Assembly (NCBI GenBank): GCA_011170375.1
Contig: DUEV01000012.1
Span: 1 to 64,000 of the forward strand
Origin: Dehalococcoidia bacterium
Lineage (GTDB): Bacteria; Chloroflexota; Dehalococcoidia; Dehalococcoidales; Fen-1064
Direction of reading: 5' to 3'
Length of the DNA: 64,000 nucleotides
Shown here: positions 43,654-50,847 of the stretch, one piece after another
How positions within the stretch are numbered: position 1 is the first letter of the stretch
Layout: every line of letters begins with the position of its first letter
Notes under the pieces: model-generated
What the model was told of the DNA's origin: nothing
The model's input: only the letters and a program-made list of their open reading frames with translations
The model's database searches: none
Made by a program: the position numbers and the translations under genes

Positions 43654-45363
43654 ATGAACATATTACTTATGGGTAATCCCAATGTGGGCAAGAGCGTTAT
43701 TTTCTCTCGTCTAACCGGAGTCAAGGTGGTCGCTTCTAACTACCCGGGCACAACGGTGGGCTACACCCATGGTTATATGAAGCTGGGAGATGAGACGGTT
43801 GAGATTACCGACGTACCCGGTACCTATACTCTAGAACCAACCAGTGAGGCTGAAGAAGTAGCCGCTCGGATGCTCGAAAACGGTGATTTAGTCATAAACG
43901 TCATTGATGCTACTAACCTGGAGAGAAATCTCTACTTAACCCAGCAACTACTGGAACGTAATATCCCCATGATAGTGGCATTGAATATGTGGGATGATAC
44001 TGCACATCGAGGTATACATATTGACCTTGAAAAACTAAGGGCGCTTCTGCAGGTACCGGTTATTCCTACGGTAGCAGTGACCGCTCAGGGTATCAAGGAG
44101 CTGGTGGAGAACATACCCAATGCCACCTCGCCCGAAAGTCCCATTCGCAGCAGCGATGAACGCTGGGCAGTGGTAGGTCACATCACAGAACAGGCCCAGC
44201 ATATCACCCATCGGCATCACACCTGGCGGGAGCGTCTTGGGGATGCCAGTGTAAGGCCATTAACCGGTGGCATAATAGCTTTAGCCGTTATTGCCGCTGC
44301 CTTTACAGTAATCCGTTTCATTGGTGAAAGCCTGATTGGATATGCACTTGACCCCCTCTTTGAAAATCTGTGGGCACCAGTGATGTTAAGGCTGAGCGAC
44401 CTACTGGGTGGCGACGGCTTTTTCCATGATGTCCTGGTAGGTCAGTTAATCAATGGTGAAATTAACTTCGTGGAATCACTGGGACTATTGACCACCGGAC
44501 TTTATGTTCCCTTTGCCATGGTCCTGCCCTACATCATATCTTTCTACCTGGTTTTGGGACTGCTTGAAGATTTTGGTTATCTACCACGACTAGCAGTTTT
44601 AATGGATACCGTCATGCACCGATTGGGTCTGCACGGCTACGCTATTATTCCAAGCATGCTGGGGCTGGGCTGCAACGTACCAGCAATCCTGGCTACCCGC
44701 ATCCTTGAGAGTAAGAGGGAGAGGTTTATTGCCGCGACCTTAATATCCATTGCCATACCATGTGCTGCCCTGCAGGCGATGATTATCGGCCTGGTGGGAC
44801 AACATGGTGTACAGTATGTAGCCATCGTCTTCGGGACATTGTTCGTCGTCTGGGTTATCCTTGGATTAATCCTTAACCGCTTTACGAAAGGACTAAGCCC
44901 CGAGCTTTTAATAGAGATACCGCCCTATCGTATACCACCCTGGCGAACCGTTTTGCAGAAGCTGTGGATGCGAACCTACGGTTTTCTGAGAGAGGCTGTG
45001 CCTATTATCCTGGGCGCTGTTCTGGTGATAAACATACTCTATACCGTGGGAGTATTTGATGCCATTGCCAATTTTACAGCACCGGTGATAACCGGCCTCC
45101 TGGGACTACCCAAGGAAGCAGTAACCGCAATAGTTGTCGGTTTTTTGCGTAAGGATGTCGCCCTGGGTCTGCTGGCACCTCTGTCATTGAGCGCCAGTCA
45201 ACTGGTTATTGGTAGCGTGGTCTTAGCCATGTTTTTCCCCTGCATCGCCACCTTCGTGGTCATTCTTAGAGAGCTCGGAGTAAAAAGTATGCTCAAGGCA
45301 TCAGGAATAATGATTGTTGCTGCCTTGCTGGTGGGCGGGTTATTAAATCTAATCTTACAATAG
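43654..45363 (+). CDS. feoB: Ferrous iron transporter FeoB
   Basis: A 569-residue protein. The GTPase domain has G1 GNPNVGKS (residues 7-14), G3 DVPG (53-56) and G4 NMWD (111-114). The membrane part carries two Gate repeats, with LGLGCNVPAILATR and GFLRKDVALGLLAPLSL, the conserved Cys and core transport motifs. It is shorter than E. coli FeoB (about 770), mainly through compact linkers. It imports Fe(II) in anaerobic conditions. Confidence 0.93.
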   Translation: MNILLMGNPNVGKSVIFSRLTGVKVVASNYPGTTVGYTHGYMKLGDETVEITDVPGTYTLEPTSEAEEVAARMLENGDLVINVIDATNLERNLYLTQQLLERNIPMIVALNMWDDTAHRGIHIDLEKLRALLQVPVIPTVAVTAQGIKELVENIPNATSPESPIRSSDERWAVVGHITEQAQHITHRHHTWRERLGDASVRPLTGGIIALAVIAAAFTVIRFIGESLIGYALDPLFENLWAPVMLRLSDLLGGDGFFHDVLVGQLINGEINFVESLGLLTTGLYVPFAMVLPYIISFYLVLGLLEDFGYLPRLAVLMDTVMHRLGLHGYAIIPSMLGLGCNVPAILATRILESKRERFIAATLISIAIPCAALQAMIIGLVGQHGVQYVAIVFGTLFVVWVILGLILNRFTKGLSPELLIEIPPYRIPPWRTVLQKLWMRTYGFLREAVPIILGAVLVINILYTVGVFDAIANFTAPVITGLLGLPKEAVTAIVVGFLRKDVALGLLAPLSLSASQLVIGSVVLAMFFPCIATFVVILRELGVKSMLKASGIMIVAALLVGGLLNLILQ

Positions 45364-45370
45364 GGTGAAT

Positions 45371-45595
45371 ATGTCATTTGAAGAAGGCACATCAGAGCCA
45401 AAGATAGAGCATCGACGGGAGATACTGTATGGTACACCGGGACTGGTAATTTACAGGGACGGCAAGCCTGTACTATGGGTACCGGATGACTTCGGTTCTC
45501 AGACTAGAGATCTTTCATACAAAGATTTGGAGGCGCTCCAGAAAGAACTCAGGAGATATTTTGAGCCAGAGAGCCGAGACGACAGTGGACACTAG
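45371..45595 (+). CDS. Small protein encoded after feoB
   Basis: A 74-residue hydrophilic protein (MSFEEGTSEPKIEHRREILYGTPGLVIYRDGKPVLWVPDDF...). There is no Cys, so it is not FeoC. It begins 7 bases after the feoB stop and is followed by the operon terminator, so it is cotranscribed. Function is unknown. Confidence 0.65.
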   Translation: MSFEEGTSEPKIEHRREILYGTPGLVIYRDGKPVLWVPDDFGSQTRDLSYKDLEALQKELRRYFEPESRDDSGH

Positions 45596-45610
45596 CACCA
45601 AACAGTGAAA

Positions 45611-45629
45611 CGAGGCAGTGACTGCCTCG
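45611..45629 (+). terminator. Terminator of the fur-feo operon
   Basis: CGAGGCAG (45611-45618) pairs perfectly with CTGCCTCG (45622-45629) over TGA and is followed by ATTTATAAT. It stands 15 bases after the last stop codon. Confidence 0.75.
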
Positions 45630-45752
45630 ATTTATAATCATTGGAAGGGTGACTCCAGGGCAGTAGCGGATACTATTGACTTCATACTCGAAAAGGTAAT
45701 AGAAAACAAAAACTCAGACCTCAATGTTAGCAAATGGTGAGGGGGTTGAGCG

Positions 45753-45799
45753 TAGGCCGTGCAGGTCTCGAACCTACAACCTAGCGGTCAACAACCATA
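45753..45799 (-). pseudogene. 3' fragment of a tRNA (tRNA-Asn-like, GTT)
   Basis: On the minus strand the bases fit tRNA numbering: loop 32-38 TTGTTGA (anticodon GTT), 39-43 CCGCT, variable AGGTT, T-stem GTAGG/CCTGC, T-loop TTCGAGA, acceptor ACGGCCT, discriminator A. Only two or three pairs of the anticodon stem fit on the 5' side, and there is no D-arm, 5' acceptor strand or CCA. The break near the anticodon loop is typical of integrase crossover sites. Confidence 0.55.
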
Positions 45800-46265
45800 A
45801 TTCGATGAGTATTAAAGAATTCTTACACTATGATATCAAGCTTGATATTTTTGTAATAAAAGCATAAAATCAGGGTGTCGGTTGACCTATCAACGTATGA
45901 CATCTCCCTGAAACTATATTTCCCCATCTACATTCAGTTACCAGCCAATATTGCATCGGTTCATGCCACTCGCTAGACGCTGCTGGGGATTTCATTGTTG
46001 TGAATTTGTATTAACTCACAACAATCAAACATTTCATACATTTTGTTTGATTACTACATAGAGAAAGGTCCTAGCTTATCACCGAACGAACATCGGGATG
46101 TTTGTCCAGCCATGCGTACTCGTGGTCGATACCGTTTGCCTCTTCAATAAAGTGAAAACCAACACTGAACAGACATTAGGATCTATGCTCAACCAAAACA
46201 AAAACATGATATTATAGCCGTAAGAGTCTTTTAAAGGGTATGTCATATGGCAAACAATAAAATGA
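45800..46265. other. Gene-free AT-rich region after the tRNA fragment
   Basis: No credible ORF. It holds two overlapping hairpins (45994-46025 and 46023-46052) and a palindrome ACATC-GG-GATGT (46090-46101) that recurs at 47072, 47151 and 47816. Confidence 0.5.
45994..46052. repeat. Two overlapping inverted repeats
   Basis: The first stem is 10 bp (45994-46003 with 46016-46025, loop 12). The second is 9 bp (46023-46031 with 46044-46052, loop 12). They share three bases, so only one can form at a time. Confidence 0.6.
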
Positions 46266-46937
46266 TCAATAGAGAGTACGTATTATCAAGGGATCATCGT
46301 AATCGTTATTGTCTATGAGTATGTCAGCCTTTTCCTGTGGAGTTGCTTCTTTAAAATAGAGCCTTTGTCCAGGTATATAGCGACGATTGTATAGGTCTAT
46401 GATATCTTGCTCCGAGTCGAGAGTCTCTTGGTCTCCTGCTCTTTTTATTGCTCTATGAAGTGTCACATCAAAACTAACATCAAGGAATATCTTAATGTCC
46501 CAATAATTCAAAAGCTCAGGTCTGAATAAAAAGATACCGTCCATTATGAGTATCGCATCCTTATCAGCCTTCTTACTTGGCAAATTCACTTCGGCATCTA
46601 CTCGATAATCGAAAGTGGCTACTCTGTATTTCAAATCCCCAGAGCTAAGAGGTCTTAATAGCTTATCAATAATCAGTTGATGATTGAATGAGTCTTGATA
46701 ATACCCATTAGGCGAATCTCTTCCCTTTCTGTATCTAATTACTCTCGGATTATGAAAGCCATCAATGGAAGCACGAATAATTTGACGGCTGGATTCTTCA
46801 AGCCTATCAGCTAGCTTATCTGCCAAAATAGTTTTTCCAGATGCATCAAGACCGTCGATACCAACTAGAATGGGTAAATCTTTTTGATAGCCTAGAATTG
46901 CTTCACACAGATGATCTAATAGTTGAGAAGTTTGCAT
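46266..46937 (-). CDS. Uridine-kinase-like P-loop kinase
   Basis: A 223-residue protein. VGIDGLDASGKTILADKLA is the Walker A loop near residue 25; ASIDGFHNPR carries the Asp-Gly-Phe-His seen in uridine/pantothenate kinase relatives; AILIMDGIFLFRPELL is Walker B; RAIKRAGDQET is a lid. It likely phosphorylates a nucleoside or similar small alcohol. AGGA lies 6 bases before ATG. It is a lone gene with its own promoter in the accessory block. Confidence 0.78.
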   Translation of the reverse strand: MQTSQLLDHLCEAILGYQKDLPILVGIDGLDASGKTILADKLADRLEESSRQIIRASIDGFHNPRVIRYRKGRDSPNGYYQDSFNHQLIIDKLLRPLSSGDLKYRVATFDYRVDAEVNLPSKKADKDAILIMDGIFLFRPELLNYWDIKIFLDVSFDVTLHRAIKRAGDQETLDSEQDIIDLYNRRYIPGQRLYFKEATPQEKADILIDNNDYDDPLIIRTLY

Positions 46938-46969
46938 AATGGTTCCTGTTTACTCGTGGGATTGCATTA

Positions 46970-46997
46970 ATTATAAGCGAGTGATAAAAAACGTCAA
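46970..46997 (-). promoter_or_regulatory. Promoter of the kinase gene
   Basis: On the minus strand: TTGACG (46997-46992), 16-base spacer, TATAAT (46975-46970). The leader to ATG 46937 is ~25 bases. Confidence 0.6.
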
Positions 46998-47152
46998 GAA
47001 TATGTACAAGAAAGAGAGAGCCAAAATCACTCCAAAATCATGCAAATACAACGCTGTTCACCACTGCACGAACATAGGGATGTTTGTTCGTTTTGTACTA
47101 TAACAGCCTAGACAAAAAAGAGTCAGTTAGCATTGTCCCTGTTTGAGTGAAT

Positions 47153-47220
47153 ATCGGGATGTCGACGTGAGTGCATACCATTTTACTGTTACAAAACATA
47201 CTTTTGTAACAAATGAGTGT
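47153..47220 (+). repeat. Repeat A copy 1 (68 bp with 10-bp palindrome)
   Basis: It begins ATCGGGATGTCGACGTGAGT and contains TGTTACAAAA (47187-47196) pairing with TTTTGTAACA (47202-47211), loop 5. A second copy is at 47818-47886. Confidence 0.7.
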
Positions 47221-47241
47221 AGACATAGGAAGTCAAAGAAG

Positions 47242-47275
47242 AAGGCTAGTAGGCCATTGAAGACCTGCTGGCCTT
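47242..47275. terminator. Repeat C copy 1: 12-bp hairpin after the SnoaL-like gene
   Basis: AAGGCTAGTAGG (47242-47253) pairs with CCTGCTGGCCTT (47264-47275) with two G-T wobbles and a 10-base loop. It is 21 bases past the stop of the minus-strand 47297 gene. Related copies lie at ~48451-48485 (arm lost) and 49409-49438. Confidence 0.6.
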
Positions 47276-47296
47276 ATTTGTTCACTGCTTTTTCTA

Positions 47297-47704
47297 CTAT
47301 GAAGGCACAATTCCGAGTTGCTGCATCGCACTCGAAACATCAAAAACGTACCAGCTCTCTGCTAACTTACCATCGACAATTTTCCAGATAGAGGCGTTAC
47401 TGATATTGAACTGCTTACCAGTCGGCGCGAAGCCTTGAAACTCACCTCTATGTGTTCCTTTCATGTTTTCTCGAAATGCTACCAAGTCTTCCTGAGCGAT
47501 AATATCATCAATGGTACAGCTGGCATCCTGAAAGGCGGCAACAAAATTGGGAGCATTCTGTATGACCTGCTCTCTGGAAAAATCACCAGTAGCTCTGTGA
47601 AAAACACAATCAGGCGAAACTAACTCCTTATATGCTGAAAACTCTATCTGATTCCAAAGCTCATAGATACGGCGTACAAGGTTTCTATTCTCTTCTAATG
47701 ACAT
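47297..47704 (-). CDS. SnoaL-like / NTF2-fold protein
   Basis: A 135-residue cone-shaped NTF2-like protein: NLVRRIYELWNQ, LVSPDCVFHR, GEFQGFAPTGKQFNISNASIWKIVDGKLAESWYVFD. This is the SnoaL-like polyketide-cyclase/ester-cyclase pattern. Without context the substrate is unknown. AAGGAGGTGAAGCG precedes ATG. It is the first of the small minus-strand genes bounded by repeats A, B and C. Confidence 0.75.
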   Translation of the reverse strand: MSLEENRNLVRRIYELWNQIEFSAYKELVSPDCVFHRATGDFSREQVIQNAPNFVAAFQDASCTIDDIIAQEDLVAFRENMKGTHRGEFQGFAPTGKQFNISNASIWKIVDGKLAESWYVFDVSSAMQQLGIVPS

Positions 47705-47777
47705 CGCTTCACCTCCTTGTCACTCTCTGAAAGTGAGGTGGGTCTGGGTGTGGTGCATAAAGGCTACCACCGTTAAT

Positions 47778-47795
47778 ATGGGAAGTCAAAGGGGG
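47778..47795 (+). repeat. Repeat B (GGGAAGTCAAAGGGGG type)
   Basis: One of five copies of ATGGGAAGTCAAAGGGGG-type sequence in this block; others are at about 47226-47240, 47905-47920, 48436-48454 and 49256-49275. Each copy lies between two minus-strand genes. Confidence 0.6.
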
Positions 47796-47817
47796 AGAAA
47801 AAAATCACAGAACAAAC

Positions 47818-47886
47818 ATCGGGATGTCGACGTGAGTGTATACCATTGTTTTGTTACAAAACATACATTTTGTAACATATGAGTGT
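47818..47886 (+). repeat. Repeat A copy 2
   Basis: It differs from copy 1 by a handful of substitutions and one inserted base in the loop. The palindrome TGTTACAAAA (47852-47861) / TTTTGTAACA (47868-47877) is intact in both. Confidence 0.7.
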
Positions 47887-47934
47887 GAGTGAGAAAAATT
47901 CTCGGTGGGAAGTCAAAGGGAGAAGTGATTACCT

Positions 47935-48255
47935 TTATCTGGTCAGACGCCTGCGTAACACCCATACCGCATAATAGAGCGGTGCAAATATGAGTCCGAT
48001 TAATAGTGCTGGAGGAATTATTACTAACACTATTGCTAGCACTACGCAAACCAAACACAAGACTGCAATCACAATTGCCAGTACCGTAATTACAGCGATG
48101 ATGACTAAACCGAGGCAAATAGCTACTGCTAATGAAATAGGAATTGCCAAGAGAGCGATAAGAAAAGCCTTGCGTGCATCATTCCTGGTCATGCGCCAGT
48201 TGTCTTCAATTACCACACCCCATCGTCTAACAGCTGGCCTTATCCGTCTTCTCAT
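47935..48255 (-). CDS. Small membrane protein with two hydrophobic segments
   Basis: A 106-residue protein with a basic N-terminus (MRRRIRPAVRRWG), then a long I/V/A/L stretch from ~30 to ~95 that can form two or three helices, and a basic end RRRLTR. No family is recognised. It lies between repeat B copies. Confidence 0.6.
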   Translation of the reverse strand: MRRRIRPAVRRWGVVIEDNWRMTRNDARKAFLIALLAIPISLAVAICLGLVIIAVITVLAIVIAVLCLVCVVLAIVLVIIPPALLIGLIFAPLYYAVWVLRRRLTR

Positions 48256-48553
48256 TCCTTTGCCTCTCTCAGTTCGTTATTAATCTCATATGCCTCTGTT
48301 ATATACCTAAACCAAATACAGTATTTTATTTTTCCACGTTGATTTACACGCATTGGAGTGCCCAAACAATACTACCGCAAATATGGCGAAGTCAAAACCA
48401 ACCCAAGATACGAGGAAAAACAATACCACCGCCTAGTGGGGAAATCAAAGAAGGAAGCTAGCAGACCATTGAAGACATCATTTTGCAGAAAGGAAAAAAC
48501 CACCTCAATCTCTATCAAGAGACACAAGGTGATTGCCTTTTCTCATTGCAGAA
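48256..48553. other. Intergenic region with degraded repeats
   Basis: 298 bases. It carries a B-like motif (48436-48454) directly joined to a C-like remnant (48451-48485) whose right stem arm is lost. A plus-strand ORF starting at 48358 runs through these repeats and is not convincing. Confidence 0.45.
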
Positions 48554-49228
48554 TCATTCCAGATATAGTTGGTATGGAATTAGAGGATCACCTCTACCAA
48601 ATTGGAAACGGCAACTTATAAAAACAGTCAAGCCGCCTCCAATATGCTCAAACCTTATCCATGCCCCAGGAGCACGAAGCCAAGTGTTGCTACCAATATA
48701 TATCTCTAAAGTGTCGCCTTCGTTCTCAAGTACCAGTGTTCTGGCCTCAACGTTACGATCTATAACCTTTCCATATAAGTCTAGGTTGGCATAACCATAA
48801 TGGGAGCTCTCATAATATATATCGAGGCGAGTAACCAGATTAGACGATTTTAGCTGTTCCAGTGTAATTAACTCATTGACAGTACCAAAATAATCTTCTG
48901 GCACATCCATCAGCTGGTATTCAATGTACTTTTCGACCAAAAGTGCCTGCTCGTCGGATGTAAACTTTTCTATGTCGTCGTACCTGCCTTCAATGTATCC
49001 TTTGACCACAAGCTCCTGCTCATCGGGTGGAAGCGCTTCTATCTCATCAAATGTAAGTTCCTCTATAGTACGGCCATCGATCGTTTCAGAAGTTCCCTGC
49101 GAGCCAGAAATCATGAAATATATACCAGCACCAATACCCCCGACTATCAAGACTGTAAGAAGGAGGGCTAACCAGGGAAACCGACCTGGCTTTTCTGGCC
49201 TTATCCAATAATAGTCCGTGTTCTTCAT
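48554..49228 (-). CDS. Single-pass membrane protein of unknown function
   Basis: A 224-residue protein from ATG 49228 (a longer frame begins at 49258). A hydrophobic helix at ~18-42 (FPWLALLLTVLIVGGIGAGIYFM) is followed by an acidic region with short repeats (FDEIEALPPDEQELVVKGYIEGRYDD, FTSDEQALLVEKYIEYQL) and a C-terminal beta-rich domain (~130-224, VEARTLVLENEGDTLEIYIG). The last part looks OB-like. No function is assigned. Confidence 0.65.
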   Translation of the reverse strand: MKNTDYYWIRPEKPGRFPWLALLLTVLIVGGIGAGIYFMISGSQGTSETIDGRTIEELTFDEIEALPPDEQELVVKGYIEGRYDDIEKFTSDEQALLVEKYIEYQLMDVPEDYFGTVNELITLEQLKSSNLVTRLDIYYESSHYGYANLDLYGKVIDRNVEARTLVLENEGDTLEIYIGSNTWLRAPGAWIRFEHIGGGLTVFISCRFQFGRGDPLIPYQLYLE

Positions 49229-49255
49229 TTCGTTCACCAATGATATTATCCTGAA

Positions 49256-49275
49256 CATGGGAAGTCAAAGGGGGG
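49256..49275 (+). repeat. Repeat B copy upstream of the 49228 gene
   Basis: CATGGGAAGTCAAAGGGGGG, the best-conserved copy together with 47778-47795. Confidence 0.6.
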
Positions 49276-49408
49276 TAGCTTCCTCGCTGAGAATTAAGGA
49301 AAGATAGTTGAAATCACTCCCACACAAATTGATAATTAATAGGTATTACATTTCAGGATAGTCTGAAGTCTTATAAGGCACTGTTAAGTTAATAAAGTGG
49401 ATAAAATA

Positions 49409-49438
49409 GGCCAGCAGACCATTGAAGACCTGCCAGCC
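49409..49438. terminator. Repeat C copy 3: imperfect hairpin after the secreted-protein gene
   Basis: GGCCAGCAG (49409-49417) opposes CTGCCAGCC (49430-49438) with 7 of 9 pairs and the same loop sequence as copy 1. It is 28 bases past the stop of the minus-strand 49466 gene. Confidence 0.5.
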
Positions 49439-49465
49439 TTTCCCTGTGTACTAGTGATATGTGAG

Positions 49466-50092
49466 TTACTGTGGTTTCACAACCACATCACCCTTGGTAA
49501 CTGGTGACAACCACGGATTGTCAAATGGAGGGGGTGCCCCCGCGACTCCAGCCTCGTAGATGCCCTGCGGAGTCATGCCGGGGTACCAGTTGTATGGTGC
49601 TAATGCTGCGAAAATCTTATCGCCATTCAGCCCGGGCGTTCCCCCATCAAGGTAAGCGAAGATGTGGAGCGTACCCACATAATTGGGATCACTGCAAGCC
49701 GTTATCTCCGAAAGAACCCATACCTCACTCGTACCATCATCACGACTCACAACTGTTACGTCTATTATACTGTCCAGTATCCACATTTTGTAAAGCTGGT
49801 CACCTGGCGTAACAGGATCAATGTCATCCGTAATCCAAGTGCTATATTGGAAACCTTTGGGTGGTTGCCCATGATGAGCTTCCTGGACGTGAAATACAAA
49901 ATCACCGTACCAAGGCAGGTTCCATGGATATGGATAGTCCCCTCCGTCGAAAGTCCACTCGCCAGCGCCACTGGCAAAACCGGCAGCACGACCATTATTG
50001 TCATCACCCGCAATTGCCGGCACGGCTGTGGCCAAACAAATGCTCAGTACCAGCACCAGAGCCACCACGATTCTAATTGTATTCCTTTTCAC
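49466..50092 (-). CDS. Secreted protein of unknown function
   Basis: A 208-residue protein with a clear signal peptide (MKRNTIRIVVALVLVLSICL...), probably cut after AIA at ~28. The mature part is rich in W, Y, P and G and looks beta-rich (GEWTFDGGDYPYPWNLPWYGDFVFHV). The start is GTG 50092 with GGAG 8 bases before it. No family is recognised. Confidence 0.68.
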   Translation of the reverse strand: MKRNTIRIVVALVLVLSICLATAVPAIAGDDNNGRAAGFASGAGEWTFDGGDYPYPWNLPWYGDFVFHVQEAHHGQPPKGFQYSTWITDDIDPVTPGDQLYKMWILDSIIDVTVVSRDDGTSEVWVLSEITACSDPNYVGTLHIFAYLDGGTPGLNGDKIFAALAPYNWYPGMTPQGIYEAGVAGAPPPFDNPWLSPVTKGDVVVKPQ

Positions 50093-50233
50093 TTTGTTAT
50101 CTCCTTTCTAGATTTAATATTAGCTTGTCATGCGGACAGATTACTTCAATAAGCATCACCTCCCTAATCTTTCTTTTCTATTGCCAGAAATGTTACGGCC
50201 AGCTAAGGCCCTTGCTATCCTCCAGGTACCGTT

Positions 50234-50545
50234 CTAGGCGATAGCATGCTCTTCTGTGAACAGGTGGGTGAAATCCACCTTGCTCGACTGTAAATCTTTA
50301 AGCCCTTCTGCTGCCTCGGGGGATTCCATGGCTTTCTGGAGAGCTGCCATGTCGTCGAACCAGAGCTCGGCAATGCCATCATGATTCGGCACTTCGTCTG
50401 GTGCACCGAAAGTGAGACTGACCACGTATTTCCTCAAGCCGGGAAGCTTTTTAACATTAGGGGCGTGGATATCCAGCCACCATGTTTTTAGTTCGTCGAC
50501 GCTCATGGTGGGTGGCTTGTTGGCAATGGCAACCCATTTAATCAT
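50234..50545 (-). CDS. EthD-domain-like protein
   Basis: A 103-residue ferredoxin-like-fold protein. MIKWVAIANKPPTMSVDELKTWWLDIHAPNVKKLPGLRKYVVS is typical of the EthD/dimeric alpha-beta barrel family (KR.M..eeF..yW...Ha......pglrrY). These proteins often act beside oxygenases or CoA enzymes, but many are uncharacterised. AAGGAGG lies ~7 bases before ATG. Confidence 0.75.
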   Translation of the reverse strand: MIKWVAIANKPPTMSVDELKTWWLDIHAPNVKKLPGLRKYVVSLTFGAPDEVPNHDGIAELWFDDMAALQKAMESPEAAEGLKDLQSSKVDFTHLFTEEHAIA

Positions 50546-50685
50546 CAGAGTCCTCCTTTTTTAGAAGTGCCATATCTACAACTATCAGTTCTCATACTAC
50601 CAACTACAGAATGAACCTCAACAAGCAGGTGGTTAGCGGAAACAGGTGTAGTGGTTAGCTGAGATGCTGGATAGTTTCCCTACCG

Positions 50686-50714
50686 TTGTTGAGAATCCGG
50701 CAATGCTGTATAAT
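50686..50714 (+). promoter_or_regulatory. Promoter candidate for the STAND regulator
   Basis: TTGTTG (50686-50691), 17-base spacer, TATAAT (50709-50714). The -10 is perfect. A direct repeat GTGGTTAGC at ~50630 and ~50651 lies just upstream and could bind an activator. Confidence 0.45.
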
Positions 50715-50847
50715 ACGGGCTACCTATCTGGTTCCAGAGTCATGACCTGTGTCTGAGAACAGGACTAAGCTTGGGTTTACAGAAAACCAGACCTGCTACT
50801 TCATCGCCAACTCAAGGAAAAAGGCTGAATGAAGAGGATCTCCGAAA

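Noticed and set aside
47187-47211. Integron attC site in repeat A
   Set aside because: The arms GTTACAA/TTGTAAC do not fit the GTTRRRY/RYYYAAC core, and no integron integrase is present.
48358-48794. Two overlapping plus-strand ORFs
   Set aside because: They run through degraded repeats B and C and overlap the 48554 membrane-protein gene; no SD and atypical composition.
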